A DNA stretch of 64,000 nt from Symsagittifera roscoffensis (Eukaryota > Xenacoelomorpha > Acoela > Convolutidae), in assembly GCF_963678635.1 (NCBI RefSeq), contig NC_087062.1:34013651-34077650 (forward strand), given 5' to 3'. Made by a program: the position numbers and the translations under genes. Of this stretch, positions 22,714 through 33,500 are shown piece by piece (positions within the stretch are counted from its first letter, which is position 1; every line of letters begins with the position of its first letter). The notes beneath the pieces are model-generated. The model saw only the letters and a list, made by a program, of their open reading frames with translations, was not told where the DNA came from and did not search any database.

Positions 22714-23719
22714 TCTGATTCAGTGAAAAGATAAAGGTAGGAATTAGTTTGGAGTATTCAAACATGTTTGCTGCATTGTCCCAACAGCTGCTTTTTTAGA
22801 GTCCCGTCGCGTAATATGACGCAAGTACATGCAATACTTAAATCCTGTTTCTGATGCTACCGGTTTAAGGAAGAGTGTCCCGCTTTTTAGCGAATCACGA
22901 TTGCTTTTGTTTGAATGCAATTGCCTTTTTAATCATTTGCCTATTTCGGTCTTAGTTATGTCTTCAAAACTAAATGCTATTAAAGTTTTGCCAATCAGCT
23001 TCCCTAGCAATAGTAGTGTGATCATTAACTCACCAAAAAACTCTTTTTTGTAGTCCATTATGAAGATTTGTAATTTGTTTTTGTGAGTAAAAAACCTAAC
23101 TAAAAACAATTTTGTTTTCAAGATCATTATCTGTGTCTTTACACAGCAATTAGTCCCCGAATCGTTTAGGTGCTAACTGTTTCAATTTTTTCTTTTGTTA
23201 TACCGTTATTTATCTTCCATTCCGTTCTGTGATGCGTTATCATCATTTTTTACAGAGCTGGCTCCTTTCGATTCTGGTTTTGTTTTCGTTTTTCTTTTTC
23301 TTGTAAATTTGGGTGATGCGTTACTTCTTAAGCTTCTCCTCGTATCGTTGGTGGGTCTTCTTTCTTTTGTCTTCTCTTCACCAAAATCCAATGTCTACCA
23401 TGGGGTACTCAAATGATTGACAATTATCCTTTCAGATGTTGCTGCTTCTCTCTCAGAGTTAGAAAGTCAAGGAGCTTCTATTTTTAGGGCTGGCATCGGG
23501 AAATTCAACAACCACCATGTATTTTTTGTTTTTCCGTTTTTTTTTGTATTGTTCTTGGCTCAATATTTCTTATCGCTTCTTGAGCGTTTACTTTTGTTCG
23601 TTCAATGAAAGCCTTTAACCTATCATATTGAACTCTTTGCTGTTTCTTACCTTGTTCGTCTTCAATAACAAAACTTCAGTTTTTACAATCTCTTTGATTA
23701 AGTGTCCATTATGGAACGA

Positions 23720-24134
23720 CTTAACCTATTTTTGATTGTGCCTTGCCAAGTACTTCCTTTTCGTTCACGCTATACTCAGGTTCGTATTGTTTTTTTGTCG
23801 TAGTAATCTTTTGTCGTTTTTGTTCGACATGCATTGCATGGCGAACCAGTTCGTGCTATATTTGGAGATACTTCTTTAGATTCTTTACGTTGTTGCCTAG
23901 CGTTGCAAAGAATTTTGTTAGTGATATTTCATATATGCAATCTATTGGCAACGAGCAAAGGTTACCATAGATCAAGTTAAACTGGCTGTATTTTGTCACT
24001 GATAGAGTTGAAGATCTATAAGCCATCAGAACTCTTTGAACATAACTTATCCAGTCGTTATAGTTTTCTCCCCAAAATTGAACAAGGCTTCTTCAATTGT
24101 TCTGTTTGTTCTTTTGATTATCGCGTTTACTTGA
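23720..24134 (-). pseudogene. Ty3/Gypsy-like integrase core end and tail remnant, copy III
   Basis: Minus strand: QVNAIIKRTNRTIEEALF, then after a shift YNDWISYVQRVLMAYRSS and VTKYSQFNLIYG, then a basic QKRQK...YEPEYSVNEKEVLG tail. This matches the end of a Gypsy integrase core (NGxVERxNRTL...W...LxxxxxAYRxxxxxxTGxSPFxLxYG) and the following GDxV region. The catalytic Glu position reads Lys (NAIIKR for NGxVER), so it is inactive even apart from the frameshifts. Confidence 0.75.
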
Positions 24135-24344
24135 AAATGATGTGATGTTGTGCTAGTTTGTTGGATTCCCTGTTCGTAGCAAACTTTTGAAAAAAGGTTG
24201 TGGCATGAAGTTTGATCTCTTGTCGCTGTCCAGATTTGCTAGGCAGCCAAAACGTGATATAAAATTATCAATCAAACACTAAGCTACTGCCGTGGCTTTT
24301 TGGTTTTGTAATGGTACTGCTTCAAGTCATCCCTAACACTGATC

Positions 24345-24650
24345 TTCTTTTAGAAGAATGTACTTGAACACTTCAGATTCGTATAATGGTCCCCGGATAT
24401 CCAGTGCTTCCTGTCAAAATGGATGGGTGGGCTTTCATGTATTCAAGGGATGCACATGTTTCTTGCTAGTTTTCTTTTTGACTACACATTTTTCACAGCT
24501 ATTATCCCTATCGTTGAAATCCCTGCTCATTCCAGGCCAGTAAAATGTTTCTTGAGTTCGTTAAAAAGTTTTTTGTAGCCAAAAAGACCACCACATTTTT
24601 GTAACAGAACGAGCATTTCATCAGGAAGCGTCGGGGTCACTAAAGTTTGA
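24345..24650 (-). pseudogene. Ty3/Gypsy-like integrase N-terminal remnant, copy III
   Basis: Third copy of the broken H2C2 domain, with YWPGMSRDFND and CEKC. Here it continues at 24134 into the rest of the integrase, unlike copies I and II. Confidence 0.7.
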
Positions 24651-24774
24651 ATGATGAGCTATTGTTCCTTTTTTCAATTTCTTTTTTTAGTAAGTCCTTT
24701 TTGCCTAGCAGTTTTCTGAAATTGATCCAAATTATCCATAATGTCTTGAGGAATCGCTCATTTGCCTTTTTTCT

Positions 24775-25470
24775 TGCCTCTCTTCCTTTGTACTCATCTC
24801 TTTGCTGTTTTTTATTCTGATTTAAGTTGAACCGTTTGCAATTCCAAATTAGGGGTTGTCAGTGTTTGATCCCAGATATTGATAGTAATATCTGTTGTTT
24901 TTCCTATTTGACTAACCACTTCTTCAGTGGTAGTTGGAACTCTTGATAAGCAGCCTGCGTGTGGGTTTTTTCCCGCCTCGTGCTTGATTTCGAATTGGAT
25001 CCTAGTTTTCCAACCATCTAGCTACCATAATGTACGGCTCCTTGAAACTAAAAGTGCAAGTTAACTCTCTGTTATCTGCTCTGCTAGAAGATTTTCATCC
25101 CAATCAATCGCTCTGAAAATATTGCATTAAATTTACAATTGCGTACAACTCTCTCTTGGTGGTGCACTAATTCTGTTTTGTTCCATTCGGTGTTTTGCTG
25201 GCGTACGCATTGACTTGATCCACTTTTTGTTGCTTTTGGGTCAAAATGGAACCTATTCTAAATAATGAAGCGTCCAATGTAAGGGTACACACATCTTCAT
25301 CGTAACACCAGTATTTGTGCTCGCTGCAGTTTTTATATCAGCTGCTACAAAGTTGTTTTGCGAGCGTCATTGAGAAAGAATCTTTTGCTCTTTTTAAGGT
25401 GTGTGGAAATTGGTTCCGCTATTCTTCCCAACTCTTCAATAAATTTTCGGTAGAAACCAATGAGTTTTAA
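24775..25470 (-). pseudogene. RT thumb / RNase H remnant, copy III
   Basis: Same order as 7825-8515, with a few changes and the same RNase H end (IKHEAGKNPHAG, CLSRVP). Confidence 0.7.
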
Positions 25471-25522
25471 TAATTATTGGGAAATTAGCTTTGACTTACA
25501 AAATATTAATAATTACGAATTA

Positions 25523-25744
25523 GTGAGGGAGAGTTCAAATTTTACTGATAGCCCCGGGTGTCTTCGTTTTTCTTTTTAAAATTGCTAATATTATCCGAGC
25601 AAGATTATTGATCTTCTCGGCTTCGTTTCTCTTTGCTGGCCATAAAATCTTAACAATTTTTATTTCATTAGACAAGTCGTTTGTCATAGTGTCCTTATCG
25701 TTCATTATTGTAAAGATTTCTCAGATATCATAAATTCTCAAGTA
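25523..25744. repeat. Dispersed 235-bp repeat (M), copy 7
   Basis: Same anchors as the block at 8563 and the same position between RT thumb and protease-linker, with a short deletion in the middle relative to it. Confidence 0.8.
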
Positions 25745-25918
25745 AGGTTTCGTTTTTGCTTTTCATTTGAAGCACTTCTGAATCCCTTACACTTTGATCA
25801 CAATTACGTGAGTCAGCTACAACTAGTCTGTTTTTTTTTCGGATTCCTATATGCCTTCCTATTATACCTTGTTGGCAAAGGAGATTGTTACCGTTTATAT
25901 CTTTGATGACAAACTCTA

Positions 25919-26819
25919 TGTAACATTCGTCTACTGCAGTCACACATGAGGCTTAAGTAAAATAGGCCCTATAACCATTGGCTCAAGAGTCAGGGACACT
26001 ATCTCTTGTGTTTTTCTACCTCAAATCAGTCGGAGCCAATTCGGTTCGTTTGTGACATGAGACTACGACCCCTTACAGCTTAAAGGCTACTACTAAAATA
26101 TCCCCCACTCTAGAATTACGAACGTCCTCATACTCAGGTCTCTAGATACCCAAAATACATGAACGCCGTTAAAAACCGGGTTGGAACAATCCGTTACGTT
26201 ACTTTTTATTAGACAGTGGAACTTTGATCCATTTCAGATGGATCAACCTAAAACTCGCCTTACCTCAACATAACAATTATAAAACACACTCTAGAAATTT
26301 AAATTAGTACTCACATTGTAGCACGCTCAAGAATTGGGAGTAATCAAGTCGGTAATCAGCTCGAGAATTAAATAATGTAACTAAAATGAGTTTAATGTTT
26401 GTCAGTTTTAACAACAAGAACAAGTTTGTACTCTAGGCTATAGTTTCTCGTGAACCATTGGGACACTCAAGCTGTCCAACTTTCCACCGAAGGTTCACTC
26501 TAGTCCAGTTTAGAATAATACTCCAGTCAAGTCACAATAATCCAGTTCGTGGGAATACGCTTCTTTCTGTTTCGAATGGGACAGCTCTACTCTAGATTAT
26601 TACTGTGACGGAAATTGCAATTTCCTACTGATTTATGTTGCAACTTTCCCGCGATTGTCACTCGATTGTTCTGACTTCTCTTTTTTGACTTTCAGTTATC
26701 GCGAGAAAATCGTGCATGAAAGGCTCCATTCGAATTTTTGAAAAATTAAATTTCACCCCAAAATTAAGTGTTTTTTGCTTCTCTCAAGGTCAAACTTCCA
26801 AATATGACCGACTGGCACA
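25919..26819 (-). repeat. 3' LTR (901 bp)
   Basis: Pairs with 62601-63509. By eye the LTRs differ by about ten substitutions, a 7-bp indel (GCAATTTCC against GCGAATAGCAATTTCC) and one single-base indel, i.e. roughly one percent, indicating a fairly recent insertion. TG/CA ends fit the usual LTR boundary. CTCAAG occurs four times. Confidence 0.95.
26205..26285 (-). promoter_or_regulatory. Possible TATA box and poly(A) signal in LTR
   Basis: In element sense, TTTTATAATT (about 26285-26275) is followed some 65 bases later by AATAAA (26210-26205). That spacing would fit a U3/R boundary and polyadenylation signal. The same pair is present in the 5' LTR (AATAAA at 62893-62888). Both words are common in AT-rich DNA, so this is tentative. 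Confidence 0.35.
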
Positions 26820-26832
26820 TACTCCCCGGACT
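26820..26832 (-). other. Candidate polypurine tract
   Basis: In element sense GTCCGGGGAGTA lies directly before the TGTGCC start of the 3' LTR. The GGGGAG core is short for a PPT but is in the expected place. Confidence 0.4.
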
Positions 26833-27248
26833 CGAGATCGGTGTCCTCATCGCGTGCTGTCGTCTGCCAGTGAGTCCCAGAAAATCAAGTGTTGCTCAAG
26901 GTACAGTGCCAGTGGTCATTTACAGAAGTTCGCAGCAGACTTAAGTTTATCTACACCCCAAAATTCACGGCCATGTAAAATTTTCACACTATCGCTAAAC
27001 AGCAATCAAAATCTGCACACACCTGCACCCTTGAATTTTTGCTCTTTAAGCCAATCATTTAAAATTTCTTTTGTCCCATTCAATCAGGAAATTGTCATGC
27101 AGCATTTTGATTTATATAGTAAATATAGTATATTAATAACAATATTTGATTCGTTAAAATTTCTTTTTCTGTGAACCCAGGTTTCACCCGGATCCACACT
27201 CAAGCCCCCCTTCCCTCTCAAGACTCAAGATCCATTCGAACCATCCAC
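26833..27248 (-). other. 3' untranslated region of the giant element
   Basis: No gene seen between the stop of the last ORF (27249) and the LTR. CTCAAG occurs four times here, two of them in TCTCAAGACTCAAG near 27219. Confidence 0.5.
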
Positions 27249-29192
27249 TCATCTCGCACTCTTCGCCTTGGAGGTGCCACACCCTGAAGCACTTGATACG
27301 GCAAACTGTCTCAACAGTTCTTCTTCATCATCGGAACTAATCACGATTTCCTCCCAAGCCTTCAGCTGTTCATAGGATCGCATCCATTCTCTTTGCTCCT
27401 GCAACCTCTTTGCCTGGTTGGGTAGTGCCTTCACCCTAGATTCCCGGTTCAAACAAAAGGAGTTGTGCAGGCTCAAGCTCACGTTCTTCGCCAGGTCCTC
27501 CTCTAGTATCGATTCCCTCGCTTTGGTATTGTCTCTAGACATTTTACCCACTCTCTTCCATCCTGTCGTGATCGCATTTCGATGGGTTAGCAGGGGTCTC
27601 TTGAAAGCTTCCGGTCCAATCTCGGCCTGGAACTGTCGATACTCCTTTTGATACTTTCTCATGTGATTTTTCGTTGTCATGTACAACCAAGACGTCAGCG
27701 TCGCCCGAAACCATGGAAAGTACCTCAAACGGCTCCATACGTGTCTGAATTCCGTTGGTATGGCGAATACTTTGCACGCAGTCTCAAACAACTCGAGTCT
27801 CCTGCTGTAGTCTATCGCATATATTGACTCAGCCGTTGGCGTCGTCGCTTCCCGATACTTCGTTATATTCTCTTCTATCCATCTCAGAGCCAACATCGTA
27901 CTCACTACTAAGAGCGTCACCTTCTGCCGGTGATCCGGTAGTCCGATCGACCGAATTTCTTCCATATCCCACACCAGGCAAAGGTTCTTGTGATCTGGAT
28001 ACCACACCGTTTGTGCCAAACAGTGGCATGGGCATTCTCCATGTGTGATCTCAATGCTCCTGAGGTTACGCTCCCCCGAGACTTCCAAGAGAGGCTCAAG
28101 CTCTATCATTTTCTCATGCATCGTGTCATTATCTTCCATGTTTGGAGCACCTCCCACAGGTTTTCCGATCACGTTTTGTCTCTCGTGATCGCTTGTGTTC
28201 TCACTCTCCAACTTCAAAAGTTCTTCTCCCCAGATTTCACTCAAGTCATCTCTCAATTCTTTTGGTACTGTCCCTCTGATTTTTCTCAACAACTTGTGCG
28301 AGTGATGCGATATCCGAGCCAACCTCACGCACTTGGGCACTGAGAAGGCCTTGTCCACCAGTACTCTCTGGCTGGATGCTTCCACCATCGCTATGTGCAG
28401 TGGGTAGTGGCTTCCGCACAAGTTGGCCATCATTGACCCTATCAAGGATTTTGCGTTCAATGGCAGGCCATAAGCTTCGCTCATGGGAAACCCCATTTCC
28501 GCCTCGAGACCAACCTTCCAGCTCCGGATGTGTTTTTGAGTCACCTGCAACACTCCAGGCCATGATTCTACGCTCAACGCCGTCACTAAATGGTGTTCTG
28601 ACTCTAGTCTTTCCAGTGACTGCAGACTACACATTCTCGAGAAGAATCCAAGAGCTGTTGCTATGTTCACCGTAGTTCTCGCGTAACACTCCGCTACTAT
28701 TTGCACTTCACTTTTCTCCCTTTCCGTGATGTCTTCAAACCAAGTGACCAGGTCTTCTTTTTGAAAGGACAGTATTCTGACACATGACCGTCCATCGCAG
28801 GTGTGCTCTCCGTTCCCACACGTCGAATCCAGACAGCTACCCGGCTCCATCTTCTTTGCTGACCCGAGCTTGCTCGTCTTTTCGCCTGACTCCTGCGTCT
28901 GAGGTGAGATTAGCTTGTGCAACACACTCAACTTTGCCAGATCTTCATCTTCCGTTGGTGCTAACCTCACTCGCTCGGTGGTTTCCTCGATCAGACTCGC
29001 GTGGGGATGTGGACACCAGGAGGGTCTTAATAGCTTCCATACTACCCCCAAGTTCGTGATTAACAAGCCATTTCCATCGCCCATGTTCACTTCAACTCTC
29101 TTGTTCGAACGCGGTATGCCTACCACCTCTGGTGTTTTCTCAAGAATCAGGCCCAGGCTCGGCCCTTCTTTCTCTACCGTTTCTATTTCCAT
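27249..29192 (-). CDS. Accessory ORF of giant element, 647 aa, unrecognised
   Basis: Open from ATG in the context AGAATAATGG to 27249. A cysteine cluster (Cys120, 125, 132, 137) lies near residue 120-137 and a second Cys/His patch (GECPCHC) follows further on, either of which could bind metal. The C-terminus is acidic then Ser-rich (SSDDEEEL). No transmembrane segment or signal peptide is apparent, so it does not look like an envelope protein. It shares its reading frame with the two ORFs upstream, separated from the nearer by one UGA and four codons. I do not recognise a domain. It may be translated by reinitiation, readthrough or from a spliced mRNA. Confidence 0.6.
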   Translation of the reverse strand: MEIETVEKEGPSLGLILEKTPEVVGIPRSNKRVEVNMGDGNGLLITNLGVVWKLLRPSWCPHPHASLIEETTERVRLAPTEDEDLAKLSVLHKLISPQTQESGEKTSKLGSAKKMEPGSCLDSTCGNGEHTCDGRSCVRILSFQKEDLVTWFEDITEREKSEVQIVAECYARTTVNIATALGFFSRMCSLQSLERLESEHHLVTALSVESWPGVLQVTQKHIRSWKVGLEAEMGFPMSEAYGLPLNAKSLIGSMMANLCGSHYPLHIAMVEASSQRVLVDKAFSVPKCVRLARISHHSHKLLRKIRGTVPKELRDDLSEIWGEELLKLESENTSDHERQNVIGKPVGGAPNMEDNDTMHEKMIELEPLLEVSGERNLRSIEITHGECPCHCLAQTVWYPDHKNLCLVWDMEEIRSIGLPDHRQKVTLLVVSTMLALRWIEENITKYREATTPTAESIYAIDYSRRLELFETACKVFAIPTEFRHVWSRLRYFPWFRATLTSWLYMTTKNHMRKYQKEYRQFQAEIGPEAFKRPLLTHRNAITTGWKRVGKMSRDNTKARESILEEDLAKNVSLSLHNSFCLNRESRVKALPNQAKRLQEQREWMRSYEQLKAWEEIVISSDDEEELLRQFAVSSASGCGTSKAKSAR

Positions 29193-29204
29193 TATTCTTT
29201 CTGT

Positions 29205-29582
29205 TCAAAACTTCAGTAGCTCCGCCACCTCGTGGTTCCTGTGAGCGCCTCCTGTTTCTGAGTCTAAGAAGGGGTTGTAGGCTATTCCCATCACTCCTGA
29301 CACGTATTGGTATTCCCCCTTCTCGCTGGGTCTCGAGTACTGCTCTGACGAGGCCAGGTTACGGTGAACATCATGCTCTTCTTCGAACTTCTTATTATAA
29401 AATCTCCGTACCTCGTCCAGCTTTCTGTGGTTCTCTAGGGACAGTCTGGAACCATCTTCTTTTTCTATACCAGTACTCTGATACACGTTTAAGATGATCG
29501 TTGAGACTCTTTTTTCCACGGTTTTACTTCCGCTTGCTCTCTGGTGGCATGCCAAGATGGTACTATCAGACATCATTGACAT
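29205..29582 (-). CDS. Small accessory ORF, 125 aa, in frame between two UGA codons
   Basis: Begins at ATG in GAATAATGTC, four bases after the UGA ending the upstream ORF, and ends at UGA (29207-29205), twelve bases before the next ATG. It is hydrophilic and unrecognised, with LENHRKLDEVRRFYNKKFEE suggesting a helix. Being in frame with both neighbours, it could be the middle of one long protein made by readthrough, or an independent short protein made by termination-reinitiation. Confidence 0.5.
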   Translation of the reverse strand: MSMMSDSTILACHQRASGSKTVEKRVSTIILNVYQSTGIEKEDGSRLSLENHRKLDEVRRFYNKKFEEEHDVHRNLASSEQYSRPSEKGEYQYVSGVMGIAYNPFLDSETGGAHRNHEVAELLKF

Positions 29583-29585
29583 TAT

Positions 29586-30284
29586 TCATCTCAAGAAACA
29601 TGTGGCATCCTTCCTCCTAGCCAGGCTCAAGCCTGAATTGTCCCTGGCCACGTGTTGCATCAATGCTTGATACACATCTAGCTTTTTGCTTCCCAACTTC
29701 AGCCTATCATACGAGGTCAATGTCTCCAACTCTATTCCCACCAGACTCCAGATGAACATTAATTGTCCTGCAGTTCTAACGAAGGGATTCGCCATTAATG
29801 GTGGTGCTGATGAGGATGTCCTCATTGCCTCTTCAAAATGATCCTTCAACAAGTTCTGCCAGGACCTCTTCAGCTGATTCGCCACTTCTATTTTATTAAC
29901 CTCGGCCTTTTGCTGGGTGGCCCAATTGCGTCGCTTGCGAGCTACTCCACTGTCCAATTTTTTCAAGCAGTCCTCCATTTCCTTCAATGTCTCGAGGGCC
30001 ACCCACCACGTCCGGGAGGTGTTCCTCGTCTTGTTCCTCTCCAATGGATCACTCGTCACTTGCTTGCCCGTAGCCTGGTGTGCCTTCGAGATCCATTCTT
30101 TGCCGACATCTACTTCCCATGTCTGTCCGTTCGTTGAACCTCTCTTTACGTTTATCTTCTGAGGCTTGAAGTCTTCCTCCGATGTCGAACTGGTGGAAAC
30201 CTCTATTTCCCTCTCTACTTCAAGTGGTCTTCTGAGCTCCGAGCTGCTCTTGTATGCCGCCGTCTTGCATCGAGCCAAAACCAT
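29586..30284 (-). CDS. Accessory ORF of giant element, 232 aa, unrecognised
   Basis: Open from ATG in CGCCCATGG to a UGA at 29588-29586. It is charged and mostly helical in character, with WWVALETLKEMEDCLKKL and a Lys/Arg-rich stretch near the middle. No domain recognised. The upstream gap 30285-30575 is open in changing frames (one frame for about 50 codons, then others), so an intron or frameshift may link it to the 1853-aa ORF. Confidence 0.5.
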   Translation of the reverse strand: MVLARCKTAAYKSSSELRRPLEVEREIEVSTSSTSEEDFKPQKINVKRGSTNGQTWEVDVGKEWISKAHQATGKQVTSDPLERNKTRNTSRTWWVALETLKEMEDCLKKLDSGVARKRRNWATQQKAEVNKIEVANQLKRSWQNLLKDHFEEAMRTSSSAPPLMANPFVRTAGQLMFIWSLVGIELETLTSYDRLKLGSKKLDVYQALMQHVARDNSGLSLARRKDATCFLR

Positions 30285-30575
30285 GGGCGCCGTCTCTCAC
30301 AAGTTTCCTTCCGAAACAGCATCCACTGAAGGACTACCCAATCCCTCCACTTCTCTCTTCCTCTTGCGGGTGTTCACATCTCTGCTTGAGGGTGTTGTGG
30401 CTATCATCACTGATTCGATCTCTCTGTCTACCCCCAATCCTTCCAACTCTTGCCTCCCCCTGCTCGAGCCTTAAGGATATTAGTACTTTTAATCATATTA
30501 CTAGTCCCAACCTTATCTCTTTTTATATCATCAACTATTTTATCTACAGTTTTTTGTTTCAGAGTAGAGCTGTCC
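30285..30575 (-). other. Spacer between accessory ORFs
   Basis: No complete ORF. Starting just before the upstream stop, one alternative frame is open for about 50 codons (Lys/Asp-rich), then another is open for about 40 codons (RKRKREVEGLGS). Such overlapping open pieces could be exon ends or the result of frameshift decay. Confidence 0.35.
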
Positions 30576-33500
30576 TCACATTTTTTCTTCTCTAGTCTTC
30601 GATCGTGAATTCCTCAGCTCTACCAGCTTGCTCAGCAGCTCTTTTCTCGCCTTCTCATCCAGACCCGTTCCTATCAGAAGCGGTTCTCCAAATCTTACGA
30701 CTGTGTCCCACAGTTCCTCCTTGAATTTGTCCAGCGTCGTCTCGCTGCCCACTTCTTGATTGAATTCTTCCAAGAACTCCTGCCAAGCATCGTCCTTCAG
30801 GGACCCCAGGAACATGTCCCTGTTCCCTTCGAAAGTGTTTTTTTCCCTTTCCTCCGAGCTCAAGAGTATCATCCCCATATTGAAGGTCTCATTTGCCAAT
30901 GGCAATTCCAGATTCTTCCGGGGGGACGGATTCAGAGGTGGGGTGGCAGTATCTGCCCAATTCTCCTCGCTCAAGTCTTTCAACAGCTCTTGAGTGGTGA
31001 GCTCCTCCCCTGATGGCCCTGGTTCAGGCGTATTCCCCACTTCCATGTCTTCACCGGCTTCACTGAGAGTTTCATCCATACTCTCTTCTTCTGACTCATG
31101 TCTCCTTCTCTCGAGAATTCTTTTAAACCGGTCCTCAACGGGTCCACTCCTCTTGTCTCCAGGCGTGTCCACTGACAGTGGTGATGGTGTCGTAGGGTCC
31201 AATTTCTTGTATTCCGTCAGGGCTACGTGCAGTTGACCTGCTGCATCTAGTTCTTTTCCCTCCTGTCTCATTTCCACCTGTTCTAAGCCATAGGGTGCCC
31301 TGTACTTTCTCGTTGCAAATTTCATGTCGTCCACCAATGCGACGTGCCCCTCCATCATGATCATCCTGCCATCATCCCAAATGGGCAGCATGTTCTCAAG
31401 TCCCTCCTGCTCAAGAGCTCTCAAGACCTTTCGCACCTCATATCCGGGGGGCTGCGAACCTCTCATCTTTTTCGCTTGCGTCGTCCACGAATTTACCTTC
31501 GCCTCGCTAGTATGGAAGTAGACCGCCGCCGTGTAGCCGATGAACAGGGGGTCCCAGCCATCAGTGAAATACTTCTGCATTTCCTCCGTCGTCATCCTCG
31601 CCATTATGGAGGGAACTACCAAGGGGCTGTTCATTCCCAAGGTCATCCTCCTGACTATCGGGAACTCAGGCATGGTGGCTGGGAGGATCTCTTTCTCCAT
31701 TATGGCCTCCAGCTCCCTCTTGACCAGCGCAAAGCATTCCTTCCAAGCAGGAATCCTCAAGATCTCTCGTCCGTCTGCCGTCAATGGGTTGAAGTTCCAA
31801 AACTTGGGATACGTTTCGATGGGGCCCTCTCGCTTGCCTCCCATTCTACATTGCATTTGCCCCCTGAAGTTGTACACTATCAGCTCGGCATCTTTCACTT
31901 TTCCAAAGAGTACCGTTTTGCTCATTCGCGCTCTGAGCACCTCCTGCTGACACCAATTGAGCGCCCTCCCATCCAGTATGCTGATGAGACTCAAGTGCGT
32001 CACAGAGTGACGATACGTTGTCACCAGGGGATCTGGGAATGCGTACGTCACTGCTGGACCATAAATGCAGGTCACCACCTCCTCTAGACCCCGGATTATC
32101 CCCATAGGGTCCGACCTCATTGCCAGGCATAGGTCCGTCAACAGAGGCGTCCCCCTATTCATCTTCTTCCATTCTTCTTTCGAGGTCGGATTCTCATCTT
32201 CACCTGTCATGTGCCGATTCTGCATCATGAGGTATTGCACTAACAACGTCTTCAACCCTGCGGCACACTTGTAGAAGTAGGTTTCAATGCTCGAATGAAC
32301 TCTCCCCATAGACAGAGGCTCTCCATATTCCATCAATTGATGAAACGACACCAATTCCCCATGGGTCAAGAGTAATAGAGCCAGATACCCATCAACTCGA
32401 AGTGTCTCTACTCCTCGACTAAACATGTATGCTGGGCCCATGTTGAACAAGTATCTGGGGTAGACCAGGTACAAAGCCAAGTGCAGGCTGATGGGTATGC
32501 CCAGTATCTCCTGCACGAAGGCTCCAAAGATAGTCGCCGTGGTGCCGAACATTCCTGCCATGAATTCCTTTTCCCAGCAAGGACTCAAGAACTTGAGAAT
32601 CTCATGATCCCTCCTAGTCCTCAGCTCACCCTTGGCGTGCTCTCTCCAGAACCCTCCAATCGTCACTTCATTGGCGGCCGAGACGAATCTAGCCACCGTC
32701 ATGTCTCTTACTTCGGCCAGCTCCAGTTGTTTCTCCAGAAAACTCCAGACTTGTTTCACGAGGGGTGGTGCTTCCTCCCTCGTCTTATTCGTAGCGTTCT
32801 CCAGCCTTGGTGTCAAAAATGGCCACCAGCCATTCTCTTGCGTCAAGCGATATTTCATCGATTCTAATTGCTTTTCCGTCTCGGCCACATTTCTTCTCTC
32901 GTTACTAGGACCTCTAGACTTGCTGGTGGAATTTGTGATCTTCACATCCATGCTCCGAAACCACAAGCTGGCCGTCAATTGGCTTATCGCCGGGTGATTG
33001 TCCGCGATGACTGGGCTGAACTTAAGTTGCCTGGCAAAGTTCGATATCTCTAGCAAGAGCACCTCGTCTAATACGATCAGGATGCCGGCTAGTCCATAAA
33101 AGCCACTCAGTGCATGAGATATGTCCGCCCATGCCGCCGCCAATTCTGACTTGCGAAGCCTCAGGTTCGATGGCTCCAACTCCCGATTGGGGGCTGCCAT
33201 TAGAATCCGCCATTCGTTCCCCTCTGCTATTAGGATCAAGACCGCGTACACGAATTGTAGGGCGGGTGGCATATTCGCGTATCCAGGGGATGTGGTGAAC
33301 ACCACCTTCGTCTTGGATCCAAATCTCGAGACAACATTCTCCTGCACTTCATTCATCGCTGCAAACAACGCCTGAATGGCTTCCCATATCTTCCTCGATG
33401 TCGGAATTTCATTGCCCTTTAGCTGCTCAAGAAGTCCCATCGCGTGCAGGTGATCATTCATTCCTGCAAACAATAGCAACTCAGGCTCACAGGGCATCTC

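Larger units (their letters stand above)
20863..25918 (-). mobile_element. Degraded Ty3/Gypsy-like element, copy III, left part (disrupted)
   Basis: 20863-21461 and 24135-25918 match 6575-7165 and 7166-8985 of copy I. Between them lie 2.67 kb (21462-24134) absent from copies I and II but in the right place and orientation for the integrase C-terminus, so copy III is the fuller version. It has the same M repeat in place of the RT palm (25523-25744). At 25918 it is cut by the large LTR element and resumes at 63510. All parts have stops or frameshifts. Confidence 0.85.

Noticed and set aside
27249-30284. An envelope gene downstream of pol
   Set aside because: No signal peptide, transmembrane helix or fusion-peptide-like segment can be seen in these ORFs.
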